This document shows positions 34,150 through 43,105 of a DNA stretch of 64,000 bases, piece after piece. Origin of the DNA: Rhizobiales bacterium 62-17 (GTDB lineage Bacteria; Pseudomonadota; Alphaproteobacteria; Rhizobiales; Beijerinckiaceae). The stretch lies in assembly GCA_001898965.1 (NCBI GenBank), contig MKVW01000001.1, positions 203,810-267,809 of the forward strand, written 5' to 3'. The translations under genes were made by a program, and so were the position numbers. A model generated the notes under the pieces. It was given only the letters and a program-made list of their open reading frames with translations. It was not told the origin of the DNA and did not search any database. Numbering within the stretch: the stretch's first letter is position 1; every line of letters starts with the position of its first letter.

Positions 34150-34497
34150 GTGCGGCTCAAGGCTGGCATATGGGTGTCGGCCTATCTGCGCCGCTGTACG
34201 GTCGAAGGGGCTTATGCCACCTTGCGTCGTCGCGGCGCCGAGGAAGCGGGCGCCATCTTCGTCGTCGTCGATCGCCTCGACGGACAGCAGGCTCTGTTCG
34301 GTCCGGCGCCGCAAAGTGAAATCGGCGACGATGGCGTGGAGCGGCTGTGGACGCGCATGCATGTCGAAGACTGGCTTGACCCGCTGTCGATCAGCACGCG
34401 CCTGCAACGCGAGATCGCCTTCGACCCCGACATTTGGATCATTGACGTCGAGGACCGGGCTGGGCGCAATTTCCTCGATCTCGCTTCCAGCGCTTAA
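34150..34497 (+). CDS. DUF1491 family protein
   Basis: A 115-residue protein matching DUF1491, a family largely confined to alphaproteobacteria. Features: WVSAYLRRCTVEGAYATLRRRG at the start (quoted in part), GAIFVVVDRLDG, then IDVEDRAGRNFL near the end. No catalytic residues are obvious; function is unknown. GTG start two bases after the peptidoglycan-binding gene, so the three genes from the kinase onward form one operon. Confidence 0.85.
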   Translation: MRLKAGIWVSAYLRRCTVEGAYATLRRRGAEEAGAIFVVVDRLDGQQALFGPAPQSEIGDDGVERLWTRMHVEDWLDPLSISTRLQREIAFDPDIWIIDVEDRAGRNFLDLASSA

Positions 34498-34669
34498 AAT
34501 CTCTTATTTCCGTTGAGTTTGGTGCATGGCGCGCGTGTCGCGTCATGTGCGTCGGCGCACCCGTCCGGAAATGAAACTGGTGTTGACTATTTATTAACTT
34601 CCGAAACCTTTAATTAAATCGTTCTGCTTCTGCTTGCTTGAAGGAACGGTTAGTCCCGGAGCTGGCGAA

Positions 34670-34864
34670 ATGGCGATAGTGATTCAATTTCCGACTCCAA
34701 AACGCCCGCCGGCTGGGGGCGTGAATACTTCTGGGACAGCGGCTGAGATTTTGTTCTTCACCGGTGTCCGTTACGAACCGACGCCCGATCCCGGTGCTTC
34801 GCGCCCTGGGGTGGGACATTCCGCATCGAGCCAGCGTTCGCGTAAGCGCAAGCGCCGGGCTTAG
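34670..34864 (+). CDS. Small conserved basic protein of unknown function
   Basis: A 64-residue protein beginning MAIVIQFPTPKRPP, with a central conserved-looking EILFFTGVRYE and a basic tail RSRKRKRRA. Similar short proteins, with the same FFTGVRYE core, are common in Rhizobiales and have no assigned role. ATG 34670 is used; a weak GGAGCTGGCG lies upstream. The upstream gap (34498-34669) has an AT-rich stretch with TTGACT near 34571, a likely promoter. Confidence 0.65.
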   Translation: MAIVIQFPTPKRPPAGGVNTSGTAAEILFFTGVRYEPTPDPGASRPGVGHSASSQRSRKRKRRA

Positions 34865-34899
34865 GGCAAATCGCGTTTCGATAGAGATGCGATTTTGCC
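34865..34899. repeat. Intergenic hairpin (hairpin-B type, copy 3 of a dispersed element)
   Basis: GGCAAATCGC (34865-34874) pairs with GCGATTTTGCC (34889-34899) with one bulged base. It shares the 13-mer AAATCGCGTTTCG with the copy at 61678-61690. It begins at the base after the stop codon of the small gene and may serve as a weak terminator for it. Confidence 0.55.
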
Positions 34900-34929
34900 G
34901 ATAAGCGTCTCGTTCAGCCGCATATTGGT

Positions 34930-35523
34930 TTAATCGCGTCGGTTGCCTTCCGCTTCGCAGGCAATCTGTCCAATGCGAGCCCGCGCCTGCGGGCGGCTGC
35001 CGGGCTCCGGCGCCAATGAGCGGACGATCACAAATCCCCTTTGCGTCGGGCTGAGCAAACGCAATTCTTGCGGCAGTTCATCTTCCGGATCGAAGGCCTC
35101 CACCGCTTCCAATTGCGTTTGATTGAGCACGAGCACGTCGAGCCGGCCGCGCAACGCGCCCTTGTCGGTCATCGAATAGAAGGTCGTGCCGAAACGGTTG
35201 TGGAAGGAGAATAAGAGCAGGCCATCGCCCGACAAAGGGCCACGCATGCGCAACGGTGCCTGATTGAGATCGTAACGGCAAACCGCGACCACGGTCGCCG
35301 GGTCCTCGAAGGGCATCAGCGCCGAAGCGGAAGAGGGCTGCGGCAGAACGGTGATCCGATTGAGCGGAGCCGCTTGCTCCAATCGCGCGAAGGCGTCTTT
35401 CGGAGCGAGATAGGGCATCGCTAGGATCGACGTGATGTGGACGATGCCGGCGACGATGATGGTGCCGGCGATCCATGGCGAATTGCCGATCAGGGTTTCG
35501 CGCAGGTTCGTCAGCGATCTCAT
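34930..35523 (-). CDS. DUF1254 family membrane-anchored protein
   Basis: A 197-residue protein with one transmembrane helix (about 17-37) and a periplasmic domain of the DUF1254 type (AVCRYDLNQAPLRMRGPLSG, then LFSFHNRFGTTFYSMTDKG, both seen). Two-gene DUF1254/DUF1214 modules occur in many Rhizobiales; here the ATG overlaps the stop of the upstream DUF1214 gene (ATGA). Function is unknown. Both proteins are probably anchored in the same membrane and work together. Confidence 0.82.
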   Translation of the reverse strand: MRSLTNLRETLIGNSPWIAGTIIVAGIVHITSILAMPYLAPKDAFARLEQAAPLNRITVLPQPSSASALMPFEDPATVVAVCRYDLNQAPLRMRGPLSGDGLLLFSFHNRFGTTFYSMTDKGALRGRLDVLVLNQTQLEAVEAFDPEDELPQELRLLSPTQRGFVIVRSLAPEPGSRPQARARIGQIACEAEGNRRD

Positions 35524-36098
35524 GCGCAGCGTTCCTTGCGCAGCCTCGGCATGGGGGTTGCGCCGATGGACGAACTGGCGGAACTGAGCGGCGTATCATA
35601 GAGGCGCAGCAGCAGGACGAAATCAGATGTATTGCCGAGCGGCAGCCAATTGCCCGCCCGTGCCTGACGCGAGAGGGTGATCGCAAACGTGCCATCCATG
35701 GCGCGTACGATTTCGGCGGACGTGATGCCTGTACGTCCCGCACTGTTGTCGATTACCAGACCACGCGGCGTCAGCGCAGTGAGCGTCCAGTAGCGGGCCG
35801 GTGGAATGGGACCGGTGACGATGTAATCGCAGGTTGGATCGAGCTTGGCGCCGGCTTCATCGGTGCGCGCCGTGAAACTTAGCCCTTCGGCCAAGCCGAG
35901 TGGAACTTCGCCAGTGCGCGCCAGGACGGCGCGCGCATAGGGATCGGCACCATCCGAGCCGGTTTTTGGCCAGCCGGTCCAGGGGCCGGAACTGACGGCA
36001 CCGAAACCATAGCCGCGCTCCACCGCCAACCACGTCGCCGTGAGGCCAAGCGCGACGCCGATGGCAGCCGCCAGCAGCGATTTCAGAAATGTCGCCAA
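35520..36098 (-). CDS. DUF1214 family membrane-anchored protein
   Basis: A 192-residue protein with an N-terminal transmembrane helix (about 7-27) and a DUF1214 domain. Typical sequences: the aromatic GPWTGWPKTGSDGADPYARA, CDYIVTGPIPPARYWTLT and NWLPLGNTSDFVLLLRLYDTP (quoted in part), with the last motif highly conserved in the family. Translationally coupled to the downstream DUF1254 gene. A tandem 14-bp direct repeat lies 59 bases upstream of its start. Confidence 0.86.
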   Translation of the reverse strand: MATFLKSLLAAAIGVALGLTATWLAVERGYGFGAVSSGPWTGWPKTGSDGADPYARAVLARTGEVPLGLAEGLSFTARTDEAGAKLDPTCDYIVTGPIPPARYWTLTALTPRGLVIDNSAGRTGITSAEIVRAMDGTFAITLSRQARAGNWLPLGNTSDFVLLLRLYDTPLSSASSSIGATPMPRLRKERCA

Positions 36099-36157
36099 TG
36101 CGCTTGCTCCAGAAGCCGAATCCGCTCGCGCCCGCCGATTGAGTCGGCCATGACCAC

Positions 36158-36185
36158 GTTACGATTGCCAGGTTACGATTGCCAT
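36158..36185. repeat. Two tandem 14-bp direct repeats in a divergent promoter region
   Basis: GTTACGATTGCCAG followed at once by GTTACGATTGCCAT. They lie between the DUF1214 gene (minus) and the TctC-like gene (plus), the right place for an operator serving one or both. Two GANTC sites (36118-36122, 36141-36145) are close by. Confidence 0.55.
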
Positions 36186-36289
36186 GTTGGCGCGAACCAT
36201 GGCAAGAGCAGGACCGAAAACGCCCGGTCGCGCTAAGGTGCGTCAGGTCATCGAGAGCCCAAAAGCGGCTCCAGGGAGGAGAAGTATCT

Positions 36290-37330
36290 ATGATCGCCAA
36301 GATCATGAGTGCCAAGATTGCTCAGGCAAGTATGGCTGCCGTCACGGCCTTTTTGCTGGCGGCTGAGCCCGCCGCGGCCCAGGACGAAGCCGCGTTCTAC
36401 AAAGGCAAGATCGTCAAATTTATCGTCGGTGTCGGTGTTGGCGGTGGGTTCGACACCTATGCGCGGATGATCGCGCCTTATCTCGCGCGTGAGCTGGGGG
36501 CGAACGTGATCGTCGAGAACCAGGTTGGGGCTGGCGGCATCGTCGCGCTCAATCGCATCGCCAACTCCCCGCCTGACGGCTTGCAACTGCATATCGCCAA
36601 CGGCACGCCGGCGGCACTCGGCCAGATCGTCGACAATCAGAACGCGCGTTACGATCTGACCAAGCTGGAACATCTGGGCATCGTCAGCGCCTATCCGTGG
36701 ATCTGGCTTGTCGCCAAGGATTCGCCGTTCAAGGCACCGGCCGATGTCTTGAAGCCTGGCGCACGTATCCGCTGGGGCGGTACCGGCCTCAACGACGGGC
36801 CGGGCGATGGCGCCGCCATCACCTGCGAGGCGCTGCGCCTCAATTGCCAGATCATCTTAGGGTACAAGGGCAGCGCCGAGATTGCCCTGGCGATGGAACG
36901 TGGCGAGCAGGACGCCCTTTACGTCTCCGATTCTTCCGCCGCGCAGATCGACAAGTCCGGCCAGGCCCGCGCCTTCCTGTCGATGGGCCGCAAACGTTCG
37001 GAACTGCTGCCCAACGTGCCGACGGTGTTCGAGGCCTTTAAGCTCGACGACGATCAGATCTGGTGGCTCGACTTCCGCAATTCCATCAACGATCTCGGCC
37101 GCATTCTCGTCACCACCCAAGGCGTTCCGCCCGCAAGGCTTGCCGTGTTGCGCGCCGCCGTCAAACGGGCACTGACCGATCCGGCTTTGATCGCTGAGGG
37201 CGAGAAGAGCCAGCGTTATATCGCCTTCCAGGAGCCGGAAGTGGCGCGTGACCTAGCGGTCAAGGCGCTTGGCGCGGTGACGCTCGAGCAGCGCGAGCGC
37301 ATCCGCAAAGTGGTGATGAAAGGCCAGTAA
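36290..37330 (+). CDS. Tripartite tricarboxylate transporter-type solute-binding protein (Bug/TctC family)
   Basis: A 346-residue periplasmic binding protein: signal peptide ending near AAAQD (about residue 29), then the TctC/Bug fold. Family motifs are FIVGVGVGGGFDTYAR, GAGGIVALNRIANSPPDG (in part), and the central WGGTG. The membrane partners TctA and TctB are not nearby, so it is an orphan binding protein, common in this family. The ligand is likely a carboxylate but is not determined. ATG 36290 follows a strong GGGAGGAG. Convergent with a flavin monooxygenase gene (three-base gap). Confidence 0.88.
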   Translation: MIAKIMSAKIAQASMAAVTAFLLAAEPAAAQDEAAFYKGKIVKFIVGVGVGGGFDTYARMIAPYLARELGANVIVENQVGAGGIVALNRIANSPPDGLQLHIANGTPAALGQIVDNQNARYDLTKLEHLGIVSAYPWIWLVAKDSPFKAPADVLKPGARIRWGGTGLNDGPGDGAAITCEALRLNCQIILGYKGSAEIALAMERGEQDALYVSDSSAAQIDKSGQARAFLSMGRKRSELLPNVPTVFEAFKLDDDQIWWLDFRNSINDLGRILVTTQGVPPARLAVLRAAVKRALTDPALIAEGEKSQRYIAFQEPEVARDLAVKALGAVTLEQRERIRKVVMKGQ

Positions 37331-37333
37331 CGG

Positions 37334-38794
37334 TCAATGCGTCGTCTGATAGTCCTTCATGTTGAGGTGGCGGGTGCGCAGCCAATAGCTACGGCTCGCC
37401 CCCGGCCATTGCGTCACGATCTTGCCAGCGGCGGTCATGAAATAGCTCATGCAGCCGCTGGCCCAGGCCGTCGAACGCAGTTGCTTTTGCAGATCGGCGT
37501 TAAATGTCGCCTGGGTTTCAGCCGAGACATTCATCTGGCGCAGCTGGCCGCGCGCGAGGGCTTGGACGCATTTCAGAATGTAATCGATCTGACATTCGAT
37601 GATGTAGATGATGGACGCTGGCGCATTGGTGTTGGGGCCATAGATCATGAAAAAATTCGGGAAGCCGCTGACCGTCATGCCGAGATAGGCTTCCGGTCCT
37701 TCTTCCCAGGCGTCGCTCAACGTCATGCCGCCGAGGCCTTGCAGCCGAAATGTCGAGAGATAGTTGGAGGGCGTAAAGCCCGTGCCATATATGATCGTGT
37801 CGACAGGGTGAAGCACGCCATCGGCGGTTTCGATGGCATTCGCATGCACACGGGCGATCGGCGCCGTGACCACGCCGACATGATCGCGGTCGAGAGCCTT
37901 CAAGAAGCTGCCTGACCGCACGCCTCTCTTGCAACCGGCATCATAGGTGGGCGTGAGCTGTTGCCGTTTAACAGGATTGCTGACCTGGGTGGCGACGAAG
38001 GCGCGTGCGTCTTCGCCTCGCGCGGTACGGAAAGCCGGATCTTCGTGGATGCGGTAAAGCTGCTCGTAGCGGCGGAAAATGCTCAACCGATCGAACCGCC
38101 GCAGGATCGGCAGCAGTCGATAGATGCGACGTTGAGCGGGGGTGAACGCCGCTTCCGCCTTCGGTCCGACAAAGGCTGGCGTGCGCTGAAAGACCGTCAG
38201 CTGCGTTGCCCGGTCGACGATTTCGGGAACGAATTGCGCGGCACTGCAGCCGGTACCGATCACGGCGATGCGGCGGCCGCTTGGATCGAAATCCTCGCTC
38301 CAGGCGGCCGAGTGAAAAGCTTGCCCCTTGAATTCATCAATGCCGGCGAGCTTTGGAATAGCGGGCGTATTGAACAGGCCGATGGCTGAAACCAGCGCGC
38401 GGGCACGCAGGGCTTCACCGGTCTTCGTGTGCACGGTCCAGACACCCTGGTCTTCATCGAATGTGGCTGAATCAACGGGCGTGTTGAAGCGGATATGCGG
38501 CACGATGGCGTATTTGCGCAGGCAATGATCGAAATAGCGCAAGATCTCGCTGCGCGTGCCATGCGGCCGTTCCCAATCGAAGTTGGTCTCGAAGGAATAG
38601 GAATAGAGGTGCGATTCCACATCGCAGGCCGCGCCTGGATAACGATTGGCGTGCCAGACGCCGCCTACGCCATCAGCCCGTTCGAGAATGATGAAATCGT
38701 CGATGCCGGCACGCTTGAGACGGATCGCCATGCCAATGCCGCCGAAACCCGCACCGATAATAAGGGCCTGTCTGACGCCGCCCGCGGCTGTCAT
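37334..38794 (-). CDS. Flavin-containing (Baeyer-Villiger-type) monooxygenase
   Basis: A 486-residue FAD/NADPH monooxygenase. The FAD site is GAGFGGIG at residues 14-21, the NADPH site is GTGCSAAQ, and the BVMO fingerprint reads FKGQAFHSAAWS, with Ser in place of the usual Pro or Asp in the last position. YPGAACDVESHLYSYSF fits the BVMO/cyclohexanone monooxygenase group. It probably turns a ketone into an ester, or oxidises a heteroatom; the substrate is unknown. Upstream of it lies a 117-bp gap, then the PBP1A gene on the same strand. Confidence 0.85.
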   Translation of the reverse strand: MTAAGGVRQALIIGAGFGGIGMAIRLKRAGIDDFIILERADGVGGVWHANRYPGAACDVESHLYSYSFETNFDWERPHGTRSEILRYFDHCLRKYAIVPHIRFNTPVDSATFDEDQGVWTVHTKTGEALRARALVSAIGLFNTPAIPKLAGIDEFKGQAFHSAAWSEDFDPSGRRIAVIGTGCSAAQFVPEIVDRATQLTVFQRTPAFVGPKAEAAFTPAQRRIYRLLPILRRFDRLSIFRRYEQLYRIHEDPAFRTARGEDARAFVATQVSNPVKRQQLTPTYDAGCKRGVRSGSFLKALDRDHVGVVTAPIARVHANAIETADGVLHPVDTIIYGTGFTPSNYLSTFRLQGLGGMTLSDAWEEGPEAYLGMTVSGFPNFFMIYGPNTNAPASIIYIIECQIDYILKCVQALARGQLRQMNVSAETQATFNADLQKQLRSTAWASGCMSYFMTAAGKIVTQWPGASRSYWLRTRHLNMKDYQTTH

Positions 38795-38911
38795 GGCTCA
38801 TCCTCCCACAGATGATTTTGATCTTATGCACGGATCGCAGCATCTCGATGTGTGCAAGTCAATGCAGGATTGGTTTCAATCAAACGCAATCGGCGCCGGG
38901 CTATCGTCCAT

Positions 38912-41131
38912 TCAGCGCGTGAGCGTTTCCGGCGGCTTGGCCGAACCGAGACGCAACATCGTGCCTTGCGGCGATAGCGCGTCAACCTTGCGCTGGCGCT
39001 CGGCTGAGGAACGCAAAAGCGTCTCCAGCGCGCCAAGCGTTTCGGATGACTTGCGCGAAAGGGTCACCGGGCGTTGCGGTTGGCCGAGGCTCGTGCCCTG
39101 GCCGCCACCGCTGGCAAGCGTCGCGGCAATCGCTTCGGGGCTTGGCGGCGGCGCGCTGTAAAGCGGCTTCAGCTCGATGCCCTGGTGTGCGAATTCCATC
39201 ACATCGTGCCAGGTCTGCGCGGGCAGGGTGCCGCCGGTCATGTTGTTCATCGAGCTTGGGTCATCGTTGCCGTACCAGACGGCGCCGACGTAATTGCCGG
39301 TGAAGCCCATGAACCAGGCGTCCTTGTAGCCATTGGTCGTGCCGGTCTTACCGCCCACCTTGATGCCGGGAAGGATCGCGCGGCGTCCCGTGCCGTTCTC
39401 CACCACCGACATCAGCATGGTGTTCATCTCGGCGATCTTGGCCGGCGGCACCACCTGCGTCATCGCGGCTTCGGCGTCATGATGATAGATCAGATCGCCG
39501 CGTGAATTACGCACGTCGACGATGCCGAAGGCCGGCGCGCGCTTGCCGCCATTGGCGAACACCGCATAGGCATTGGCATGTTCGAGCGGCGTCACTTCGC
39601 CGGCACCGATCGGCAGTGACGGCGTGTCGGTCAGCGGCGAGGTAATGCCCATGCGCCGCGCCAGTTCGACGATCTTGGCACGCCCGGCCTTGGGCGAGCC
39701 ATCGCCGATGGCGATCGACAGTTTCACCGCGATCGTATTGATCGAGCGCGTCAGTGCCGAGATCAGCGGCATCGAGCCGGCATAGCCGCCGCCATAGTTC
39801 TTCGGGCACCAGTTGCCGATACAGACGGGCCCGTCGGTGACGATCGTCGAGGGCTTGAACTTATTGGTCAGCAGCGCCGCCAGATAGACATAGGGTTTGA
39901 ACGAGGAGCCGGGCTGGCGCAGCGCGTCGGTCGCGCGGTTGAATTGGCTCGCGCCGTAATCGCGGCCGCCGATGATGGCGCGCACGGCGCCATTGGGCTC
40001 CAGCACGACGATGGCGCCCTGTTTGACGCGATATTGCTTGCCGTACTGGCGCAGATTGTCTTCCAGCACTTTCTCGGCCTGGTGCTGAATGCCGCTGTCG
40101 AGCGCCGTGCGCACGGTAAGCACGCGGTCGTCTCCGAGCTTGCCGGCCTGCGCCAGTTTCTTCACTTCCTCGAAGGCCCAGTCGAGATACCAGTCGGGCG
40201 AGGTGGCGCGGTGGCGGTCGATGGGGGAGGCGGGATTCTTGCGGGCGATGAACACCTGGCCGTCGGTCATGAAGCCGGCATCGACCAAGTTCTGTAAGAC
40301 GTCATTGGCGCGGGCGCGCGCCGCCGGCAGATTGATGTGCGGCGCGAATTTGGTCGGCGCCTTGAACAGGCCCGCCAGCATCGCCGCTTCCGCCAGATTG
40401 ATCTCGCGCAGCGACTTGCCGAAGTAGAAATCCGCCGCCGCCTGCACGCCGAAGGCGCCGCCGCCCATATAGGCGCGATCGAGATAGAGTTTGAGAATCT
40501 CGTTCTTGGTCAGGCGGGTTTCCAGCCACAGCGCCAGGAAGGCTTCCTTCACCTTGCGTTCGATCGAGCGCTCATTGCTGAGGAAGAGGTTCTTGGCGAG
40601 CTGCTGGGTGATGGTTGAGCCGCCTTGCACGACGCCAGAGGAGCGGGCGTTGACGGTGAACGCGCGCAGGGTGCCGACAGGGTCGATGCCGTAATGTTCG
40701 AAAAAGCGCCGGTCCTCGGTGGCCAGCACCGCCTGGATCAGGAAGTCCGGCACCTGTTCGAGCGGCAGGGAATCGTCGTGCTTGATGCCGCGCCGGCCGA
40801 CTTCCTCGCCATAGCGATCCTGGAAGGTGACGGCGAGATCCTGCTTCTTCAGCCAGTCCTCGTCGCTGGTCTCCTGAAAGGCTGGTACGGCGAGCGCCAG
40901 CATCAGCACGGCGCCGGCCAGGCCGAGCGTCAGGGTTTCGCAGGCGAGTTCGACACCGGCCTTCCGCCAACCGGAGACGTGAAAACGGTCCATGAAGGCG
41001 GCAAAGGCATCGTAGCGCTGGCGGGCCTGCTGCCCGCTCTCGTAAAGGCTCGAGTTGATCCAGGCATCGAAGGCGAGAAGCGCGCGGGCAATCTTCTGGC
41101 CAAGGCCGGTTGTCTGAAAATCATCAAACAC
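38912..41131 (-). CDS. mrcA: Penicillin-binding protein 1A (bifunctional transglycosylase/transpeptidase)
   Basis: A 739-residue class A PBP that polymerises and cross-links peptidoglycan. It has a 65-residue cytoplasmic N-terminus, one transmembrane helix (about 66-86), a GT51 domain with catalytic Glu139 in ATEDRRFFEHYG and QGGSTITQQLAKN, then the transpeptidase: SxxK in PGSSFKPY, SRSIN as SxN, and KTGTTNGYKDAWF. The C-terminal tail is basic and Pro/Gly-rich. Transcribed alone; divergent from the YcgN-like gene. Confidence 0.95.
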   Translation of the reverse strand: MFDDFQTTGLGQKIARALLAFDAWINSSLYESGQQARQRYDAFAAFMDRFHVSGWRKAGVELACETLTLGLAGAVLMLALAVPAFQETSDEDWLKKQDLAVTFQDRYGEEVGRRGIKHDDSLPLEQVPDFLIQAVLATEDRRFFEHYGIDPVGTLRAFTVNARSSGVVQGGSTITQQLAKNLFLSNERSIERKVKEAFLALWLETRLTKNEILKLYLDRAYMGGGAFGVQAAADFYFGKSLREINLAEAAMLAGLFKAPTKFAPHINLPAARARANDVLQNLVDAGFMTDGQVFIARKNPASPIDRHRATSPDWYLDWAFEEVKKLAQAGKLGDDRVLTVRTALDSGIQHQAEKVLEDNLRQYGKQYRVKQGAIVVLEPNGAVRAIIGGRDYGASQFNRATDALRQPGSSFKPYVYLAALLTNKFKPSTIVTDGPVCIGNWCPKNYGGGYAGSMPLISALTRSINTIAVKLSIAIGDGSPKAGRAKIVELARRMGITSPLTDTPSLPIGAGEVTPLEHANAYAVFANGGKRAPAFGIVDVRNSRGDLIYHHDAEAAMTQVVPPAKIAEMNTMLMSVVENGTGRRAILPGIKVGGKTGTTNGYKDAWFMGFTGNYVGAVWYGNDDPSSMNNMTGGTLPAQTWHDVMEFAHQGIELKPLYSAPPPSPEAIAATLASGGGQGTSLGQPQRPVTLSRKSSETLGALETLLRSSAERQRKVDALSPQGTMLRLGSAKPPETLTR

Positions 41132-41231
41132 GTGCGGGGATCCCGATCCGGTCCCGTAAAATTATCAGTTCTCTATATACCACGTTGCCGAGCCCCTTGA
41201 CGATGGCCTTGCCGAGGCGCATGCCCGGTCC

Positions 41232-41759
41232 ATGCCCCAGAATGGAACAAAACCGGTTCGCAAGCCTGCCGTCGCTGCAAAACCCGCGCCTGCGACCACC
41301 AAACCGTTTTGGAAAAAAGGGTTGGATGCTCTCAGCCGGGCGGAATGGGAAGCCTTGTGCGATGGCTGCGGCCGCTGCTGCCTTGTCAAACTGGAAGACG
41401 AGGATACCGGCAAGATTCATTTTACCGATATCGTCTGCCGGCTGTTCGAGGCCAAGTCCTGCCGCTGCTCCGACTATCCCGGCCGCAAGGCCAAAGTGCC
41501 CGATTGCATCAAGCTGACGCCGAAACGGGTGCGCGAGATCAAATGGCTGCCGCCGACCTGCGCCTATCGCCTGGTCGACGAAGGCAAGGACCTTTATCCC
41601 TGGCACCACCTCATTTCCGGCTCGCGCGAAACCGTCCACAAGGCCGGCGTTTCTCTGCGCGGCCGCGCTGGCCCCTCCGAGGACGACGTGCCGGACGACG
41701 AATTGCTCGACCATATCGTGCGCTGGCCCGGCAAAGTGCCGCCGCCGCGGAAATTCTAG
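41232..41759 (+). CDS. YcgN family cysteine-cluster protein (UPF0260)
   Basis: A 175-residue protein with a basic N-terminal extension (about 25 residues) and the UPF0260 domain. Its cysteine cluster is conserved: [14 protein letters not shown], then VCRLF, CRCSDYP, KVPDC and PPTCAYR. The cysteines may bind zinc or an Fe-S cluster. The function of YcgN is unknown. ATG 41232 is used. Divergent from PBP1A with a 100-bp gap. Confidence 0.88.
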   Translation: MPQNGTKPVRKPAVAAKPAPATTKPFWKKGLDALSRAEWEALCDGCGRCCLVKLEDEDTGKIHFTDIVCRLFEAKSCRCSDYPGRKAKVPDCIKLTPKRVREIKWLPPTCAYRLVDEGKDLYPWHHLISGSRETVHKAGVSLRGRAGPSEDDVPDDELLDHIVRWPGKVPPPRKF

Positions 41760-41818
41760 TCTTTTCAGGCGTGCCATTCTGACCAAGGGCTAGCGTGCCG
41801 GCCCACGATCCGGAACGC

Positions 41819-41846
41819 TTGACTTATTATATTATGACCATAATTT
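41819..41846 (+). promoter_or_regulatory. Likely promoter of the thiolase gene with overlapping palindrome
   Basis: TTGACT (41819-41824), 16 bases, TAATTT (41841-41846) resembles a sigma-70 promoter in an AT-rich patch. The spacer and -10 overlap the dyad ATTATG-AC-CATAAT (41831-41844), a possible repressor site. It lies 62 bases before the thiolase start. Confidence 0.45.
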
Positions 41847-41908
41847 TATGTTAGCTGCATTGCACAAGGTCGCCGCAAAGGCCACCGATTGTCTTACGGA
41901 GAAGCCCT

Positions 41909-43099
41909 ATGTCCGCTTCCGATCCGGTCGTCATCGTTTCCGCCGTCCGCACGCCGCTTGGCCGTTTTCTCGGCGATCTCTCCCCTGTGGAAGCCCCGGC
42001 ACTCGGCGCCCAAGCCATCAAGGCGGCGCTGGAGCGCGCCACTTTGGCCCCCGAACAGATCGATGAAGTGCTGATGGGTTGTGTTCTGCCGGCTGGGCAA
42101 GGGCAAGCCCCGGCGCGGCAGGCGGCGCGCGCCGCGCATCTGCCCGATCAAGTCGGCGCCACCACCGTCAACAAGGTCTGCGGCTCGGGCATGAAGGCGA
42201 CGATGCTGGCGCACGATCTTCTGCTCGCGGGATCGGCCGAGATCGCTCTAGCAGGCGGCATGGAATCCATGTCCAACGCGCCTTATCTCCTGGCCAAAGG
42301 GCGCAGCGGTTATCGCGTCGGCCATGATCGCATCTTCGATCACATGATGCTCGACGGCCTTGAAGATGCCTATGAACGCGGCCGCCCCATGGGCGATTTC
42401 GGCGAGGCCGCCGTGCAGGCCTATCAGTTCACCCGCGCTGATCAGGATGCTTACGCCACCGAGACGTTGACGCGTGCCCGTCACGCGGTCGAGTCCGGCG
42501 CTTTCAAATCGGAGATCACGCCTGTCGCTGTGCCGGGCAAAGGCGGCGAGCGTCTTGTCGATACCGACGAACATCCGCTGAAAGTATCGCCGGAGAAGAT
42601 TCCCTCCCTGAAGCCGGCCTTTCGTGCCGACGGGACGATTACGGCTGCCAGTGCTTCCGCCAACGCCGATGGCGCGGCCGCTTTAATCCTGACGCGCCGC
42701 TCCCATGCCGATCGTCTTCAATTGCCGATCCTCGCTGAGATCAAGGCGCATGCGACCCACAGCCAGGAACCGGCCTGGTACACGACCGCGCCAATCCCGG
42801 CCATTCGCAAACTGCTCGGCAAAACCGGCTGGTCGGTTGGTGATGTCGATCTCTTCGAAATCAACGAAGCTTTCGCCGTGGTGGCCATGGCCGCCGCCAA
42901 GGACCTGAATATTGCGCGTGATCGATTGAACGTGAATGGCGGCGCCTGCGCGCTCGGTCATCCGATCGGTGCCACCGGCGCGCGATTGATTGTTACATTA
43001 CTGCATGCGCTGAGGGCGCGCGATCTCAAGCGCGGCGTTGCCGCTCTGTGTATCGGCGGCGGCGAAGCCACGGCGATCGCCATCGAAAGCGTCAATTGA
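41909..43099 (+). CDS. Acetyl-CoA C-acetyltransferase (thiolase)
   Basis: A 396-residue thiolase that condenses two acetyl-CoA to acetoacetyl-CoA or cleaves 3-oxoacyl-CoA. Catalytic residues: nucleophile Cys91 in NKVCGSGMKA, His351 in GGACALGHPIGATGAR, Cys381 in CIGGGEATA. EINEAFAVV is also canonical. Biosynthetic (PhaA/AtoB-like) type is likely, but no phaB is next to it. ATG 41909 is preceded by GGAGAAG. It is convergent with the Crp/Fnr gene. Confidence 0.92.
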   Translation: MSASDPVVIVSAVRTPLGRFLGDLSPVEAPALGAQAIKAALERATLAPEQIDEVLMGCVLPAGQGQAPARQAARAAHLPDQVGATTVNKVCGSGMKATMLAHDLLLAGSAEIALAGGMESMSNAPYLLAKGRSGYRVGHDRIFDHMMLDGLEDAYERGRPMGDFGEAAVQAYQFTRADQDAYATETLTRARHAVESGAFKSEITPVAVPGKGGERLVDTDEHPLKVSPEKIPSLKPAFRADGTITAASASANADGAAALILTRRSHADRLQLPILAEIKAHATHSQEPAWYTTAPIPAIRKLLGKTGWSVGDVDLFEINEAFAVVAMAAAKDLNIARDRLNVNGGACALGHPIGATGARLIVTLLHALRARDLKRGVAALCIGGGEATAIAIESVN

Positions 43100-43105
43100 G
43101 AAAAG

